Position numbers and translations under genes: made by a program | Shown here: positions 46,976 to 57,688 of the stretch, in pieces | Position numbering within the stretch: position 1 is the first letter of the stretch | Layout: the number at the start of each line of letters is the position of its first letter | Assembly: GCA_963798435.1 (NCBI GenBank) | Contig: CAWCTF010000006.1 | Location: 558,001 to 622,000 of the forward strand | Source of the DNA: JALHST01 sp963798435 | Lineage (GTDB): Bacteria > Bacteroidota > Bacteroidia > Flavobacteriales > Flavobacteriaceae | Direction of reading: 5' to 3' | DNA: 64,000 nt | The notes under the pieces: generated by a model | Told to the model about the DNA's origin: nothing | Databases searched by the model: none | The model's input: the letters and a program-made list of their open reading frames with translations, nothing else

Positions 46976-48022
46976 TTAAGAACCGTCCGCTTTCGTATTT
47001 CTCAGAATTTTTACAATACGTTTATATACGATTTCCGAAATATTCCATGAATATCCACCACTGGTGTTTACAAACTGAATAACGACCGCATCAATGTCTT
47101 TGTGGTACCTGGCAATACTGCTGTATCCAGGCAATAATCCTGTATGTTCATATGTGTAAATAGATGAATAGATAGCTTGTTCATTTTCATTAAGCAAGGA
47201 GCCATCGTTCAATGCCCTCAGGAATATGCCCACATCCTGTGCTGTCGCCACCATGGAACCGGCAGGGCTTATAAAATCATTATTCTTCAAATCGTCATCA
47301 GAACCAGTGTCATACCCGCTCATAACATCGTCTAGATCGACCTGGCTAAGTAAACTGTAGGTGTTTTTCAGTCCGAGTGGCATTAAAATTTCCTTTTTGA
47401 TATATTCATGGTGGCTATATCCCAATGTTTTATCCAGGATATCGCCGATCAAGAGATAATTGGTATTTGAATACCTATATTTTTTATCCGGTTCGAAGTC
47501 AGCCGGGGTATCGAGTATCAAATCGAGCGATTCTTCGATGCTTCTCGAATAATCGTTTTCCCAAAATCCCGGATAGTCGGTGTAGTTGGGAATACCACTT
47601 CGATGTTGCACCATCATTCTCAAGGTGATTTTATCGGCATTTTCGATGCGTCCCACAAGTTCCGGCATGTAATCGGCGAGGGTTTTGTCTAAAGACAACT
47701 GTTTGTCATTGACCAATTTTGCGACGGCAACGGCAACATACAACTTGCTGATACTGGCAATCCTGAATAAAGTTTTCGGGTCGGCAGGAATTTTATTTTT
47801 TCGATCCTGCCAGCCTGCGGCATACAATTGAGGGGGCTTCCCACCTTGGTCCACATACACAATGATACCGTCTAATTTATAGTTGATTGCGTCATTGACT
47901 TGTTCCTGGACGGTATCAGGGATTGGTGTTAACAGTATTCTAAGTAAAATCCATGGTACGAAGAAAAGTGAGCAAATGCTTGCCATAATAAATGCTATTT
48001 TGAGTATCCGTTTTGTTTTCAT
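46976..48022 (-). CDS. Membrane-anchored serine hydrolase (beta-lactamase family), paralog B
   Basis: 348 residues with the same layout as paralog A: N-terminal helix (about 8-30), SxxK as S90-I-S-K93, YSN in YRYSNTNYLLIG. Large parts align closely with paralog A (for example ITLRMMVQHRSGIPN in both), indicating tandem duplication with some divergence. It lies 10 bp upstream of paralog A and about 30 bp downstream of the acyltransferase gene, probably in one operon with it. Confidence 0.85.
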   Translation of the reverse strand: MKTKRILKIAFIMASICSLFFVPWILLRILLTPIPDTVQEQVNDAINYKLDGIIVYVDQGGKPPQLYAAGWQDRKNKIPADPKTLFRIASISKLYVAVAVAKLVNDKQLSLDKTLADYMPELVGRIENADKITLRMMVQHRSGIPNYTDYPGFWENDYSRSIEESLDLILDTPADFEPDKKYRYSNTNYLLIGDILDKTLGYSHHEYIKKEILMPLGLKNTYSLLSQVDLDDVMSGYDTGSDDDLKNNDFISPAGSMVATAQDVGIFLRALNDGSLLNENEQAIYSSIYTYEHTGLLPGYSSIARYHKDIDAVVIQFVNTSGGYSWNISEIVYKRIVKILRNTKADGS

Positions 48023-48051
48023 GATGCGGTGGTTAATCTTTTTAGGTTGTG

Positions 48052-49155
48052 TTAGTTGGTCGATATGTTCGATTCAGTAAGCTTGTTGGCTTTGTTCACT
48101 TTACTGAATTTCCATTTTAGTCCGAACAAGGGCCGTAAGAACCCGATCCTTCGAATGATAAATTCATACATAAGGTAACACGTTAAACCCGTAAAAGCCA
48201 CAATACCTATGAATTTTAATAGGATGGGGATTTCCAAAGGCAAGATGAATAGGGCACCGGCGTATAATATAAACATATGAAGGATGTACACTGGGTACGC
48301 CGCCTGGCTTAAGTAACTTAGGGTTTTGCTTGGTTTGTTCAAATAGGTATACCCGAAACCGAATACCCCAAAAATCCAGCAATTCGATTCAATGGCCATA
48401 AGATACCCAGGCGCTTCTGTAGCGAAAAATACATATCGTATGCCATACAGAATAACTGCGAATGCAACATACAACCATTTCCATTTCATAACAGTTTGCC
48501 AGAATTCTTTGCCACTGTATACTAAAAGGAAACCGAAAAAGAAGGCAAGTAACCCATTAAAAAAGCCATGCCAAGTCTGGGCATACAACGCAAAAAGTTG
48601 GGGCTTTACCAACATGACCTCTGCGACAAAAAATAGGGATATCAACAAAGGCCCACCTGGATGGCTCATAACAGCCGATAAGGTTCTTTTGATTTTCCCG
48701 TTCTCATGTTTCCTTAGAAAGTAAAAAACCGGCAAAAGTAAGAGCACATACACAAAGATATTCCCCAGGAACCATAAATGGCCTTGATGTGGATAATAGC
48801 CCAAAGGCATATGATAGTATTTCTGAAAAATATACATATGCAATGGCGTGATCGCCACGATGCCAAAGGCGAAGGGCAACAAAATTCTTTTTGTGCGTTC
48901 GAGAAGCAATTGCTTCCAGTTTCGTTTGCGCATGGCGAAATAGAGTCCCATTCCCGATACGAAGAATAAAAAAGGAATACGCCAAACGTTGAGCATGGTC
49001 ATGGGTTTCCACAATGCCTCTAGTGATTCGTCACTCTTTATAAAGCCTATGAACAATGCCCAAGGTTGAAATACGATGGCAATATGATAGATAAGCAATA
49101 AACCAATCGCAATGACCCGTAGCCAATCGATATCATATCTTCTTTCTGTTTTCAT
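48052..49155 (-). CDS. Acyltransferase family 3 membrane protein
   Basis: 367 residues with about ten transmembrane helices. The opening RYDIDWLRVIAIGLLLIYH and following FFVSGMGLYFAMRKRNWKQLL are typical of the acyltransferase-3/OpgC family, which acylates sugars or glycans across the membrane. It precedes the two serine hydrolases, which could remove or exchange acyl or peptide groups on the same substrate (inference). It is co-directional with an ankyrin lipoprotein gene 22 bp upstream. Confidence 0.85.
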   Translation of the reverse strand: MKTERRYDIDWLRVIAIGLLLIYHIAIVFQPWALFIGFIKSDESLEALWKPMTMLNVWRIPFLFFVSGMGLYFAMRKRNWKQLLLERTKRILLPFAFGIVAITPLHMYIFQKYYHMPLGYYPHQGHLWFLGNIFVYVLLLLPVFYFLRKHENGKIKRTLSAVMSHPGGPLLISLFFVAEVMLVKPQLFALYAQTWHGFFNGLLAFFFGFLLVYSGKEFWQTVMKWKWLYVAFAVILYGIRYVFFATEAPGYLMAIESNCWIFGVFGFGYTYLNKPSKTLSYLSQAAYPVYILHMFILYAGALFILPLEIPILLKFIGIVAFTGLTCYLMYEFIIRRIGFLRPLFGLKWKFSKVNKANKLTESNISTN

Positions 49156-49177
49156 AATACTAGGGATTGAAGTTTAT

Positions 49178-49828
49178 CTATTGTAGCATCATGGCAATAA
49201 CCGGACGTGTTTTCTCGATTTCCGTCAAATCGAGTTGCAACCCCATTGGCCCTAATTGTTGTTGTAACATTTCATAGATGGGTTTTATTTCCTCAAAGGG
49301 CCCCATTACTGTCTGTCTGGCCGTAGCACCGAAGTTATTCAGTGTGGTCTTATCTGCGTGGGCGTCAATAAGCATCTGTACAATCTCGATTCGACAAAAG
49401 AAGGCAGCTACATGCAGGGCAGTAGAACCATCATTGTTTTCAAGCCCTAAATCTGCCCCCGCATCGATGAGTACTTTAGCGATATCGTTTTTCCCAAAAC
49501 TCGCTGCGGTGATTAATGGGGTAGAACCGCTCATGGCGTCTTTCTTGTTAAGATCGGTACCAGCTTCAATATGCTGTTTAACCGCTTCTAGATTCCCTGA
49601 TAAAATGGCCATTTGAAGATCTATTTGTGGTTGTGCTATCACCGCCTTGGTCTCGACTTGCGAAACCGCATTCGTTTTTGACTTGGCACCCGACTGAGCG
49701 CAGGCAGATGTAAATAGAACAAGGACAAGGGAAAATTTCCCCAGGATCTTTAAAGATTTGAATTTTGATTTTTTACTCATGGCTTCGTCATTTGATTTTA
49801 CTAGGTACTCGTGAACTGTTGTTTTCAT
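49178..49828 (-). CDS. Ankyrin-repeat lipoprotein
   Basis: 216 residues with a hydrophobic segment ending FTSAC (lipobox-like) followed by three to four ankyrin repeats (LEAVKQHIEAGTDLNKKD, STPLITAASFGKNDIAKVLIDAGADL, STALHVAAFFCRIEIVQMLIDA). An ATG at 49780 would give a signal peptide with a more usual short N region, so it may be the true start. It heads the operon with the acyltransferase and the serine hydrolases, opposite a membrane-anchored regulator. Ankyrin repeats suggest a protein-binding role in the periplasm. Confidence 0.75.
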   Translation of the reverse strand: MKTTVHEYLVKSNDEAMSKKSKFKSLKILGKFSLVLVLFTSACAQSGAKSKTNAVSQVETKAVIAQPQIDLQMAILSGNLEAVKQHIEAGTDLNKKDAMSGSTPLITAASFGKNDIAKVLIDAGADLGLENNDGSTALHVAAFFCRIEIVQMLIDAHADKTTLNNFGATARQTVMGPFEEIKPIYEMLQQQLGPMGLQLDLTEIEKTRPVIAMMLQ

Positions 49829-50072
49829 GATTTTACTATTTAATAAGGATTACTATTATTTTTAATTATTGTTTCTACAAAGATCCTATAGACGCTGATG
49901 CAAGGCCTATGAGCTATGCAGCTAAATCAATCAAGTTTGAGGAGGACATAAAAATTATGGCGCAGCGATATAACTTATGACGCAAAGAGCCATTTTTTTA
50001 GTACTGCTTGAATGGGAGACTTGTGCGGGTTTCCCATATATTTTAGTTACTTTCGAAAAGCCAAGAATTAGC

Positions 50073-52152
50073 ATGTTAGACCCTTCAATCAACGGAGATT
50101 ATTTTATTGATAAGGCGGAAGCCCTCATTGTGGAGAACCTCTCTAACGAACAATTTGGTGTTTCTGAACTCGCAAAGGCCATGAATATGAGCCGTTCTAG
50201 TTTGTTACGTAAGGTCACCAAGCACACCCGGCTTTCAGCAAGTCAATTCATTCGAAAGATCCGTTTACAAAAAGGGATGGAGTTGCTTAAGCAAAATTCA
50301 CTGACCGTTTCCGAGATTTCCTATCAAGTCGGTTTTGGAAGTACTTCTTATTTCATCAAATGTTTTCGGGAGCAGTATGGATATCCTCCTGGGGAGGTTG
50401 GAAAAGGTACGGTACCAATTGAAGATGAAAGGGAAAAGGGTCAGACCAAGGTATTGAGACGCTACCGATGGTCGATCTTGGCTGGGACTTCGGCCCTTTT
50501 GTGTGTAATTTCATTTTGGCTTTTCAATAAAAAGGACGCCGTTCACGATTTGGAAATTGAAAAATCGATAGCCGTCTTGCCCTTTAAAAATGAGAGTAGT
50601 GATACATCTAACCTGTATTTTGTCAACGGACTTATGGAATCGGCCTTGTACAATCTTCAAAAGATCGAAGATCTACGGGTCGTCAGTCGCACTTCGGTCG
50701 AGAAATACCGGAACTCTAAAATGGGCATTCCCGCGATTGCGGAAGAACTCAATGTGAATTATGTGGTGGAAGGTAGTGGTCAACGGAACGGGAATCAGGT
50801 CTTGCTCAATATCCAATTGATCGACGCGTCAACCGATCGACCTATTTGGGTCGAACAATACAGCCGTGAAGTAGATGATATATTCACGATCCAAAAGGAA
50901 GTGGCCCAAAAAATCGCAGCCGCCATTCAGGCCGTTGTGACGCCTGCCGAATTGCAGCAAATCGAGAAAAAACCAACAGAAAATCTCGTGGCCTATGATT
51001 ATTACCTCCAAGCCCTCGACCCATATAACGTGGGAACCAAGGAAGGGTGGGAGAAGGCCATACCTTTATTTGAGAAAGCGATAGAAAATGATTCCCAAGT
51101 TTGCCTTGGCCTATGCTAATATTTCGATAGCATATTACCAGTTAGACCGGGTTCAGAACGAGAAACTCCATAAAGCGCAAATAAATAATTATGCAGACAA
51201 GGCGCTACTATATGATTCCAAATCAGATATTAGCCTAATTGCCAAGGCACTCTATTACATGGAAAACGAGGAATATCGCTTGGCGCTGCCCCATTTAGAA
51301 AAGGCCTTGGAGTACAATCCGAACTCATCATCCGTGGTGCAATTGCTCTCACTTTTATACGGCAGTTACCTTCCGAATACCGCCAAGCACTTGAAATATG
51401 CGCTTATGGGAGTGCAGCTTGATATCGTTGCCAATGACTCAACAGCCAAAAGTTATGTTTATTTGAATTTAAGCAACGCACTGATACAAACCGGCTTTAC
51501 CGATGAGGCATTAATGTATATCAATAAGTCACTAGATTATGATCCGAAGAACACCTATTCACCTTATTTAAAAGCACTCATCTTATTTGCCAAGGACAGG
51601 GATCTCCCACGTACCACAAGGGTATTAGAGCAAGAGTGGCAAAAAGATACCACCCGCTTAGACCTCTTGCAAGAGGTGGCGAATTTCGAATATTATCAGC
51701 AGGCATATGACCGTGCCTTTTATTATTTCGAAAAATTTGTCAAGGTCCGGGAACACTATGGGCTAAATATCTATCCCCAGGAAGATGTCAAGATTGGCTA
51801 TGTCTACAAAAAGAAGGGCCTGGAGGTTCAGGCTGCAAAATTTTTCAAGGCCTATGCCGCCTATTGCGAAAAAGACCAATCAATTTATAAGAGTGCCAGC
51901 ACGGCAGTAAAGTTTGCGTATGAAGGAGAAATCGACAAGGCCATTGAGCAACTCAAAATTTTCGCAACACAAAATGATTACCAGTACTGGATCTTGCTGT
52001 TCATGGAAATCGACCCGATTATGGGGCCTTTAAAAAGCCATCCGGAGTACAATGGGATCATGAAAAAAATCAGAGACCGGTTTTGGGAAAATCAGAAGAA
52101 GCTTAAGTCGTCTCTAGAGGAGCAAGGTCTGATAAAGTATGAAAACAAGTAA
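50073..52152 (+). pseudogene. Membrane-anchored AraC-FlgO-TPR one-component regulator, frameshifted
   Basis: The start at 50073 (MLDPSINGDYF) is preferred; the frame extends 32 codons upstream without Bacteroidota-like features. Order: AraC-type HTH pair in residues 20-115 (GVSELAKAMNMSRSSLLRK, VSEISYQVGFGSTSYFIKCF), transmembrane helix near 135-150, FlgO-like domain (IEKSIAVLPFKNESSD), then TPR repeats. The first frame stops at 51119, but one base skipped near 51093 gives NDPKFALAYANISIAYYQLD and TPRs to 52152 (span 3n+1). Intact length is about 693 aa. It faces the ankyrin-acyltransferase-hydrolase operon and may regulate it. Confidence 0.8.
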
Positions 52153-52167
52153 CAACACTATGCTATT

Positions 52168-53202
52168 CTATTCTTTTGCCAACTTTGCCAGGACATCTTC
52201 GAGAAGTAATTTTGTTGCCTTAACACCATCATCATTTGATAGATAGCTTGAATCGCCACCCATGTCGCGCATAAGTCCGCCTTCATATTCTATACCAACA
52301 TACCCACTCCAGCCGGATGCTTTAATAATGTTGAACATTTTTATAAAGTCAGTATCAAGGTCATTGCCGTGCTCATCAAATCTATGGGTCTTGGCGGAAA
52401 TACCTTTGGTGTAAGGCATCATTTTGGCAACGCCTTCATATTTATCATATTCCCGTACGCACTTGGTACTGATCAAATCTTTAAAATCAGCACTTTTTGC
52501 AACGGTTCGTTCTGCACAGAAATTCCCAAAGTCAGGCAAGAACCCCTTGTTTTCTTGTTTCAGTTGTTTCATTATTCCAACCAGCCAATCTGCATTTGTG
52601 GAATTTCCAAAATGATTTTCAACGATTACATTCAAACCAGCCTTTGCTGCAAAATCCAAAAGCTTCCCATACCCGTCTACTGCGGCAGTTGCGATTTCTT
52701 CAGGGGTGCCGGGTTCTAACTTTCCGGTCAACATAGCCATAGCATCCCCTAAATTTACCCGTATAGAGGTACAACCTAAGGTATTGGCTGCCTCAACCCA
52801 TGCATAGTGACTTTCAACTGCTGCATTGCGTTCTTCGTCATTTATGGAAGTAATATTGGCATCGTCCACCATGATCAAGTGGTTGATCATGCCCAAATCA
52901 TCGCACCGCTGTTTTAACTCTTTCATATACTTTGAATCGGTATGCTTGCCGTTAAAAAACCCGGAAACATATTCCAGTACATGGATATCATGAATCTCTT
53001 TTGCCCTGGCGGGAAATTCCATGTTTGTCATTTTACCGGCATACAGTTCAGAGGCAAAGGAAAATTCAGCGAGGGATATTTCAAAGCTAAACTTGGGTTT
53101 AACTTTCATGGGGAACAACGGAATTGGGAAAAGCGTACTTATACCAAGTCCAGCTGTGGTTGTTCCTAACTGGCCTATAAATTTTCGACGTGATGTTTTC
53201 AT
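52168..53202 (-). CDS. Tat-type sugar phosphate isomerase/epimerase-like protein
   Basis: 344 residues with a twin-arginine signal (SRRKFIGQLG) followed by a xylose-isomerase-like TIM barrel: EFPARAKEIHDIHVLEYVSG, LIMVDDANI, TSIRVNLGDAM, NVIVENHFGNST with a conserved-looking Glu, and GWSGYVGIEYEGG near the C terminus. These enzymes isomerise or epimerise sugars or act as related lyases in secreted catabolic clusters. It lies on the same strand as the TonB receptor, with a 4.1 kb segment bounded by direct repeats between them. Confidence 0.85.
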   Translation of the reverse strand: MKTSRRKFIGQLGTTTAGLGISTLFPIPLFPMKVKPKFSFEISLAEFSFASELYAGKMTNMEFPARAKEIHDIHVLEYVSGFFNGKHTDSKYMKELKQRCDDLGMINHLIMVDDANITSINDEERNAAVESHYAWVEAANTLGCTSIRVNLGDAMAMLTGKLEPGTPEEIATAAVDGYGKLLDFAAKAGLNVIVENHFGNSTNADWLVGIMKQLKQENKGFLPDFGNFCAERTVAKSADFKDLISTKCVREYDKYEGVAKMMPYTKGISAKTHRFDEHGNDLDTDFIKMFNIIKASGWSGYVGIEYEGGLMRDMGGDSSYLSNDDGVKATKLLLEDVLAKLAKE

Positions 53203-53305
53203 ATGTTCTCTATTTTTTAATGTCGACTTTTGTTGGTCGGGGTGGCAGTGTTAGAATATCCACCGCATTTATCTAAAAATCAATATTTTATATGAATCTT
53301 TTCAA

Positions 53306-53401
53306 GATAAGACTCCTGATTGGATAGCTATCACGGCATTTTGATGCTTTCGTTTAATAAATATAGGAAAGGTTTATCAAATCGATGCATATCGATTCTT
53401 A
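53306..53401 (-). repeat. Diverged direct repeat, copy A
   Basis: Copy A contains ATCACGGC[A/G]TTTTGATGC, then GGTTTATCAA at the same 41-bp spacing as in copy B, then ATCGATTCTTA. It is related to 57453-57546 with small indels. It lies just upstream of the sugar isomerase-like gene. A further weak match (ACTTTAGAAA on the minus strand) lies about 110 bp away in both copies. Confidence 0.6.
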
Positions 53402-53669
53402 TCTTATGCAATAAAGTGTATACCAAAAGTGATCTTCTATGAAACAATTAAAAAATTGATCTATAAAGTCAAAATACCCTAGGATTTAATGCTATCTATC
53501 GATTTCTAAAGTACTCCCATAAAGCATCCATTTGTTAGAACCAGGTAACGCCTATCAATTTTCTTTCACATTAACAAATGATAAAAAACAGTTTAGTCTC
53601 GTAACCGCATTTGTTTGGGAATGAATTAATCCTATGACCCTCAGTGAGAGAAATTGGTAATATCCAAGG

Positions 53670-54411
53670 TCATCTCTCCGAAATCTCCATTTCCACTAAA
53701 TTCAAAACTTCAGCATTATGAGCCTTTAATTCTATAAGCGCAGGAATCAATCTATTTCTCATTATCAAAATTCGATTGACTGTATTATTTTGATGTTGGG
53801 GGATCTCTTGCCCATCCGAGAAAGTCAGACGGGTGTTGTTCTGATTTTCGTAATAAAGAGGAGTCGAGTCTTATAATCGATGTATACTTTTCGCCTAAAG
53901 CCCTATGCTTATTTATCACAATATCCTTATTGACATCTTCATATTCTTTGTAATTCGCATAGGTACTTGGGTAGGTCGATAGTTTTGATTTAAGTTGTTG
54001 ATTTTGAATAATTTCAATTTTATCGGTATTGATTACAGATAACAAAGTTCCATTGGTCAAATTCAATTTGAAATAATCGGATACATCGTATTTGTAAATA
54101 GAATCGGTCAAAGCAGGGACATTTGGGCCAAGGTGTTTCAAATATTCGGTTAGTTCATTGAGATGGTAGTTGTGTTTTGCCAAACCGATATTGATGTTTT
54201 CTTGGTTCACTAAAAAATCTTCTCTTAAAGCTTTAAGAATTAATTGCTCACTGATTCGTTTTTTCCGATCTTCATTGTAATTGTTAATTTGTAAAGCAAT
54301 TAAAATTCCAATGACTACAAGGATAATTTCACCAATTGCATAGAGGAGATAATGACGTACTTTATTTTCGGTCAGCAATTGTGACCTAATTTTCCTAAAA
54401 ACTTGTATCAT
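53670..54411 (-). CDS. DUF6090-family membrane protein, C-terminal frameshift
   Basis: The N-terminal 45 residues carry the DUF6090 hallmark (IRSQLLTENKVRHYLLYAIG then one helix to residue 43), followed by a helical periplasmic domain. As read, the frame ends early at 53785 after GWARDP. One C less in the C5 run near 53805 gives PQHQNNTVNRILIMRNRL and continues to a stop at 53670-53672. The repaired 247 aa is the usual length. It is common in flavobacteria with no known activity. It lies inside the segment between the direct repeats. Confidence 0.8.
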
Positions 54412-54850
54412 TTACGCCATCTTTTTATTAATACGTCCATCGGTTTACTTCGGTATATTATACCCGTATAGAAGAGGATCCCAGACACTTAGTATTCGGC
54501 AGTTTCCATTATTAGAAGACCTTTAAAGTTAACAATTTTTGAATATGACCTCTTTTTGATATCCTAATAGATTGCCATACAGCAATTTATAAAACTTTCC
54601 GTGGGGCCAATTAATTTTAATTCAAAAAAATGTTCTGATTCCCAATTCAGAACATACGAACTATTTTGTTTAATTCGTTTTGCTTGGTTCATCGGAGGCT
54701 TCAAGTCATTGAAACGGTTCCAATTAATTAAATCAATAAGCGCTACTTTGAATTTGAGCACTATTAGTTATGTCAAAAAAAATATTATTCAATTAAAACG
54801 GGACGAATGATGGTACCCTACACTTAATGCAAAACGGGTGTGGAAGTATA
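54412..54850. other. Intergenic region, 439 bp
   Basis: It lies between the DUF6090 start and the stop of the alpha/beta hydrolase. A minus-strand frame of 65 codons (54564-54761) looks weakly protein-like (FNDLKPPMNQAKRIK, NWESEHFFELKLIG) and could be a gene relic, but I do not trust it. It also holds the DUF6090 promoter region. Confidence 0.4.
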
Positions 54851-56164
54851 TCACAGGCTATCCAACCATTTGTAAATTGTGGTGAGATATTCGGGATGTG
54901 GCATGGGCCAATACGGAAAATCGCTATTTTCAACGACCTGCATTGCATGATTGGCATTTACTAGCAATACGGCCTTAGAATTATGATGGTTTTTTAGTGC
55001 CTTATATATTGAAGTACTACTTTCCTTTGGAATGATTTCATCCTTAGTTCCTTGAATTATTAACACTGGCTGATTAATTATGTTAAAATAAGGCATAGGT
55101 GAGAATTGAAGCTTGCTGTCAATTTGTACCTCGTCTAAATTAGGAATCCAGACTTTTGAAAACCATGATTTGTTTTTGTCTTTTGTAATTGAATCCCTTA
55201 AAGTCTTCAATGTTGTTAAGCCACCTATATATTGATATACCAATCGTTCAAAAGCAAAAGCCTCCTCAAAATATGCAGCTTCAATTAATGGTTGATTTTC
55301 ATTTTTCCAATAATTTAAATCACTTTCCAATAACGTAGTAGAAGGGCAACTGACAACAATGCCAAAGGCTAGATCTTCTATTTTAGACAAGATATAAGGC
55401 ACTTTTGTACCTCCTTGACTACTTCCCTTAATTCCGATTTTATTGAATGGTATCGCTAGTTTAGTAGCTAAAAATTTTAAAGCATTCATGTCATCCGTTG
55501 CTAAATCCTCAATGGAGGCACTTCTCCAATCTCCTTCCGAGGCGCCGGTACCGCGTTTATCAAAATGAAATGTAATGTATCCGTGGTTCGTAAAATTCAT
55601 AGCCTCGGCTCGCGAAGCGCTCCTATCTGAATTCCCAGAAGAGGTAACGAAAAACAATGCTTTTTTAGATGGTTTGGGAGGGTAAAAAATGGTTCCTTTC
55701 AAATTTAATCCATTAGACATAAAGGAAACCTCTTCTCTACGAATACTGGGATTATTTAAAGCACTGGTCTTTTTTAATTTAAAGTTTTGAGTTACACTAT
55801 CAACGGTTAAATTGGCATTTAAAGTAGTGCCATCCTTGGAGATTTTGTTTTTAAATCGAAAACTATAATAGTCACTGTTTAGTTCAAAATAAATAGAATC
55901 CGCATTGCTCTTAACATTGGAAGTAGGAATACGGTATGCGTTTTGATCCACACTTGTGAAATATACCTTAAAATCAAGGGAATCCTTTTCGATTTCAATT
56001 TGAATAGGAGTAGAAAAGTTTCCATGGGTAAATTCTCCTTCATAAAAACCGACAAAATCTTTTTTATGGGTAGGATTGTCTTGACATCCAAAAAGAAAAA
56101 CAATTATAGGAAGAACAAAAGCTTGTTTTTTAAACCAATGATTCAATACTGATTTCATTTTCAT
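54851..56164 (-). CDS. Secreted alpha/beta hydrolase lipoprotein
   Basis: The start at 56164 (MKMKSVLNHWFKK) gives a normal lipoprotein signal (IVFLFGC); the frame is open to 56215. The mature protein has an N-terminal beta-rich lipocalin-like part (GFYEGEFTHGNFSTPIQIEIE) followed by the hydrolase: a strand and oxyanion region (GYITFHFDKRGTGASEGD), nucleophile elbow GSSQGGTK, and late acid/His candidates (IIQGTKDEIIP, NANHAMQVVE). It is about 437 aa. An AraC-type membrane regulator lies upstream on the same strand. Substrate unknown. Confidence 0.8.
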   Translation of the reverse strand: MKMKSVLNHWFKKQAFVLPIIVFLFGCQDNPTHKKDFVGFYEGEFTHGNFSTPIQIEIEKDSLDFKVYFTSVDQNAYRIPTSNVKSNADSIYFELNSDYYSFRFKNKISKDGTTLNANLTVDSVTQNFKLKKTSALNNPSIRREEVSFMSNGLNLKGTIFYPPKPSKKALFFVTSSGNSDRSASRAEAMNFTNHGYITFHFDKRGTGASEGDWRSASIEDLATDDMNALKFLATKLAIPFNKIGIKGSSQGGTKVPYILSKIEDLAFGIVVSCPSTTLLESDLNYWKNENQPLIEAAYFEEAFAFERLVYQYIGGLTTLKTLRDSITKDKNKSWFSKVWIPNLDEVQIDSKLQFSPMPYFNIINQPVLIIQGTKDEIIPKESSTSIYKALKNHHNSKAVLLVNANHAMQVVENSDFPYWPMPHPEYLTTIYKWLDSL

Positions 56165-56243
56165 GAATTTTAAAATCTTTTGCAATTTTAAAAACTGAAA
56201 TCCTAAATACATCAAGATTTGAATTTAAAAAGGTACTGTTTTT

Positions 56244-57320
56244 TTATTCAGAACCTTTTTTGAACTCTGTAGGGGTAAATCCGGTGTTTTTTTTAAACCA
56301 AGTATTGAAAGCCGACCTAGAGTTAAACCCAACCTCATACATGATCTCGTTGATTCTCGTGTCATTGTTTACCGATTGCAGCAATAACTTTTTTACCTCT
56401 TCAAGTCTTTGAAAACTTATATATTGTGTATAGGTTAAATTATAGGCTTCCATCAAAATCTTAGATACATTATGTTCGGCAATGTTTAGCTTCTTGGCTA
56501 AACCCTTTAGGGTCAGTTTTGAATCCTTATAAATTTTTTGATCGGACATTAGTTTTTGTAACTCCGTTAAAATATTTAAATCAGATGCACTCTTAAACAA
56601 TTCAACCTCATTTTTTACCTGATTAGAAAAATGAACTAATTTATCATTCTCGTTGAAAAATATTGGGTATCTCTTTTGCTTTTGCCAAATCAACAAAACT
56701 TGAATCAGAAATAACAAAAAAATTAGAAGAACCAAGTATTCATTCAACTTGGTATATGATGTAAAATTCTCGAATAAAATAATGATTGTAATAAGCGATT
56801 GAAACAAGAATAATGTAATCGAAAAACGGATTCTCTTAAATTGAAGGGTATGCTTAATCCCAAGAATTAATTTGTTCCTTTTGCGCAAAAAAATTATTAG
56901 AAGAAGTATATAAATAAAGCATTGAACCCCTATTAAAATAGTAATATATGAATTGTTCTGAAACCCCAGTAGTTTTCGTCTGTAATCATCAAAAATCCAG
57001 AATATGATGATGCATAAAAATGGAATGCTAACTATGAAATGCCTATAAATTAGTTTTTTTAAGTTCTTTATTTTAAAAAGTGCAATGCTGTTAAAAAATA
57101 GCAGCGGGGTCAGGAAATACCCTGTAAACGTATTAAAAATAGGAAATATGTCAATCGTTGCGTTATAATATGATAGAATTTGATTAAACGCTATGAGACC
57201 AATTATCAACGTGTAAAACGCAATAAATCTTGAGTTTTTTGAACCTGAAAATAATATCCAAGATAAAACAGACGCTGCAATAACCAGGAGCAATAAGAGT
57301 ATTTGTATAACTACATACAT
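56244..57320 (-). CDS. AraC-type regulator with multi-pass membrane N terminus
   Basis: 358 residues: seven hydrophobic helices in the first 215 residues, a short linker, then an AraC DNA-binding domain (LKGLAKKLNIAEHNVSKILME, INEIMYEVGFNSRSAFNTWFKK, FTPTEFKKG). This 7TM-HTH architecture is common in Bacteroidota and lets the protein sense in the membrane and bind DNA directly. The alpha/beta hydrolase gene 79 bp downstream is the probable target. Confidence 0.9.
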   Translation of the reverse strand: MYVVIQILLLLLVIAASVLSWILFSGSKNSRFIAFYTLIIGLIAFNQILSYYNATIDIFPIFNTFTGYFLTPLLFFNSIALFKIKNLKKLIYRHFIVSIPFLCIIIFWIFDDYRRKLLGFQNNSYITILIGVQCFIYILLLIIFLRKRNKLILGIKHTLQFKRIRFSITLFLFQSLITIIILFENFTSYTKLNEYLVLLIFLLFLIQVLLIWQKQKRYPIFFNENDKLVHFSNQVKNEVELFKSASDLNILTELQKLMSDQKIYKDSKLTLKGLAKKLNIAEHNVSKILMEAYNLTYTQYISFQRLEEVKKLLLQSVNNDTRINEIMYEVGFNSRSAFNTWFKKNTGFTPTEFKKGSE

Positions 57321-57452
57321 TCCATAAAAATATTCAATTCAGATTATATTTTAAACGGAACAAGCGCTTAAAATGAAGAATGAAGAAAATTGTGATTAAT
57401 AGTTGTGTTGCTCTTCGGTGAGGCAGGATTGCAACTTCTGAACCGATAATTT

Positions 57453-57546
57453 GATAACAACGCCTAATAGTGCACGTATCACGGCGTTTTGATGCTTTCT
57501 TAGGCAAAAAATAGAACAGGTTTATCAAGAGGCAAATCGATTCTTA
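57453..57546 (-). repeat. Diverged direct repeat, copy B
   Basis: Related to copy A at 53306-53401 in the same orientation: 21 of 22 bases match from the ATCACGGC start, GGTTTATCAA is at the same spacing, and ATCGATTCTTA is shifted by 3 bp. It is located between the TonB receptor stop and the AraC-type regulator start. Confidence 0.6.
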
Positions 57547-57688
57547 GTTAATTTTAATAAGAAATCAGCTTTAAGCAACACCAAAGGTCTGATTTTTGAG
57601 GGTATATGGCAGCTATAATTAAAATCAATCGATACAGCATCTCACATTATTTCAAAAAAGGTTCATTTTCTAAAGTTCCCCCAATACC

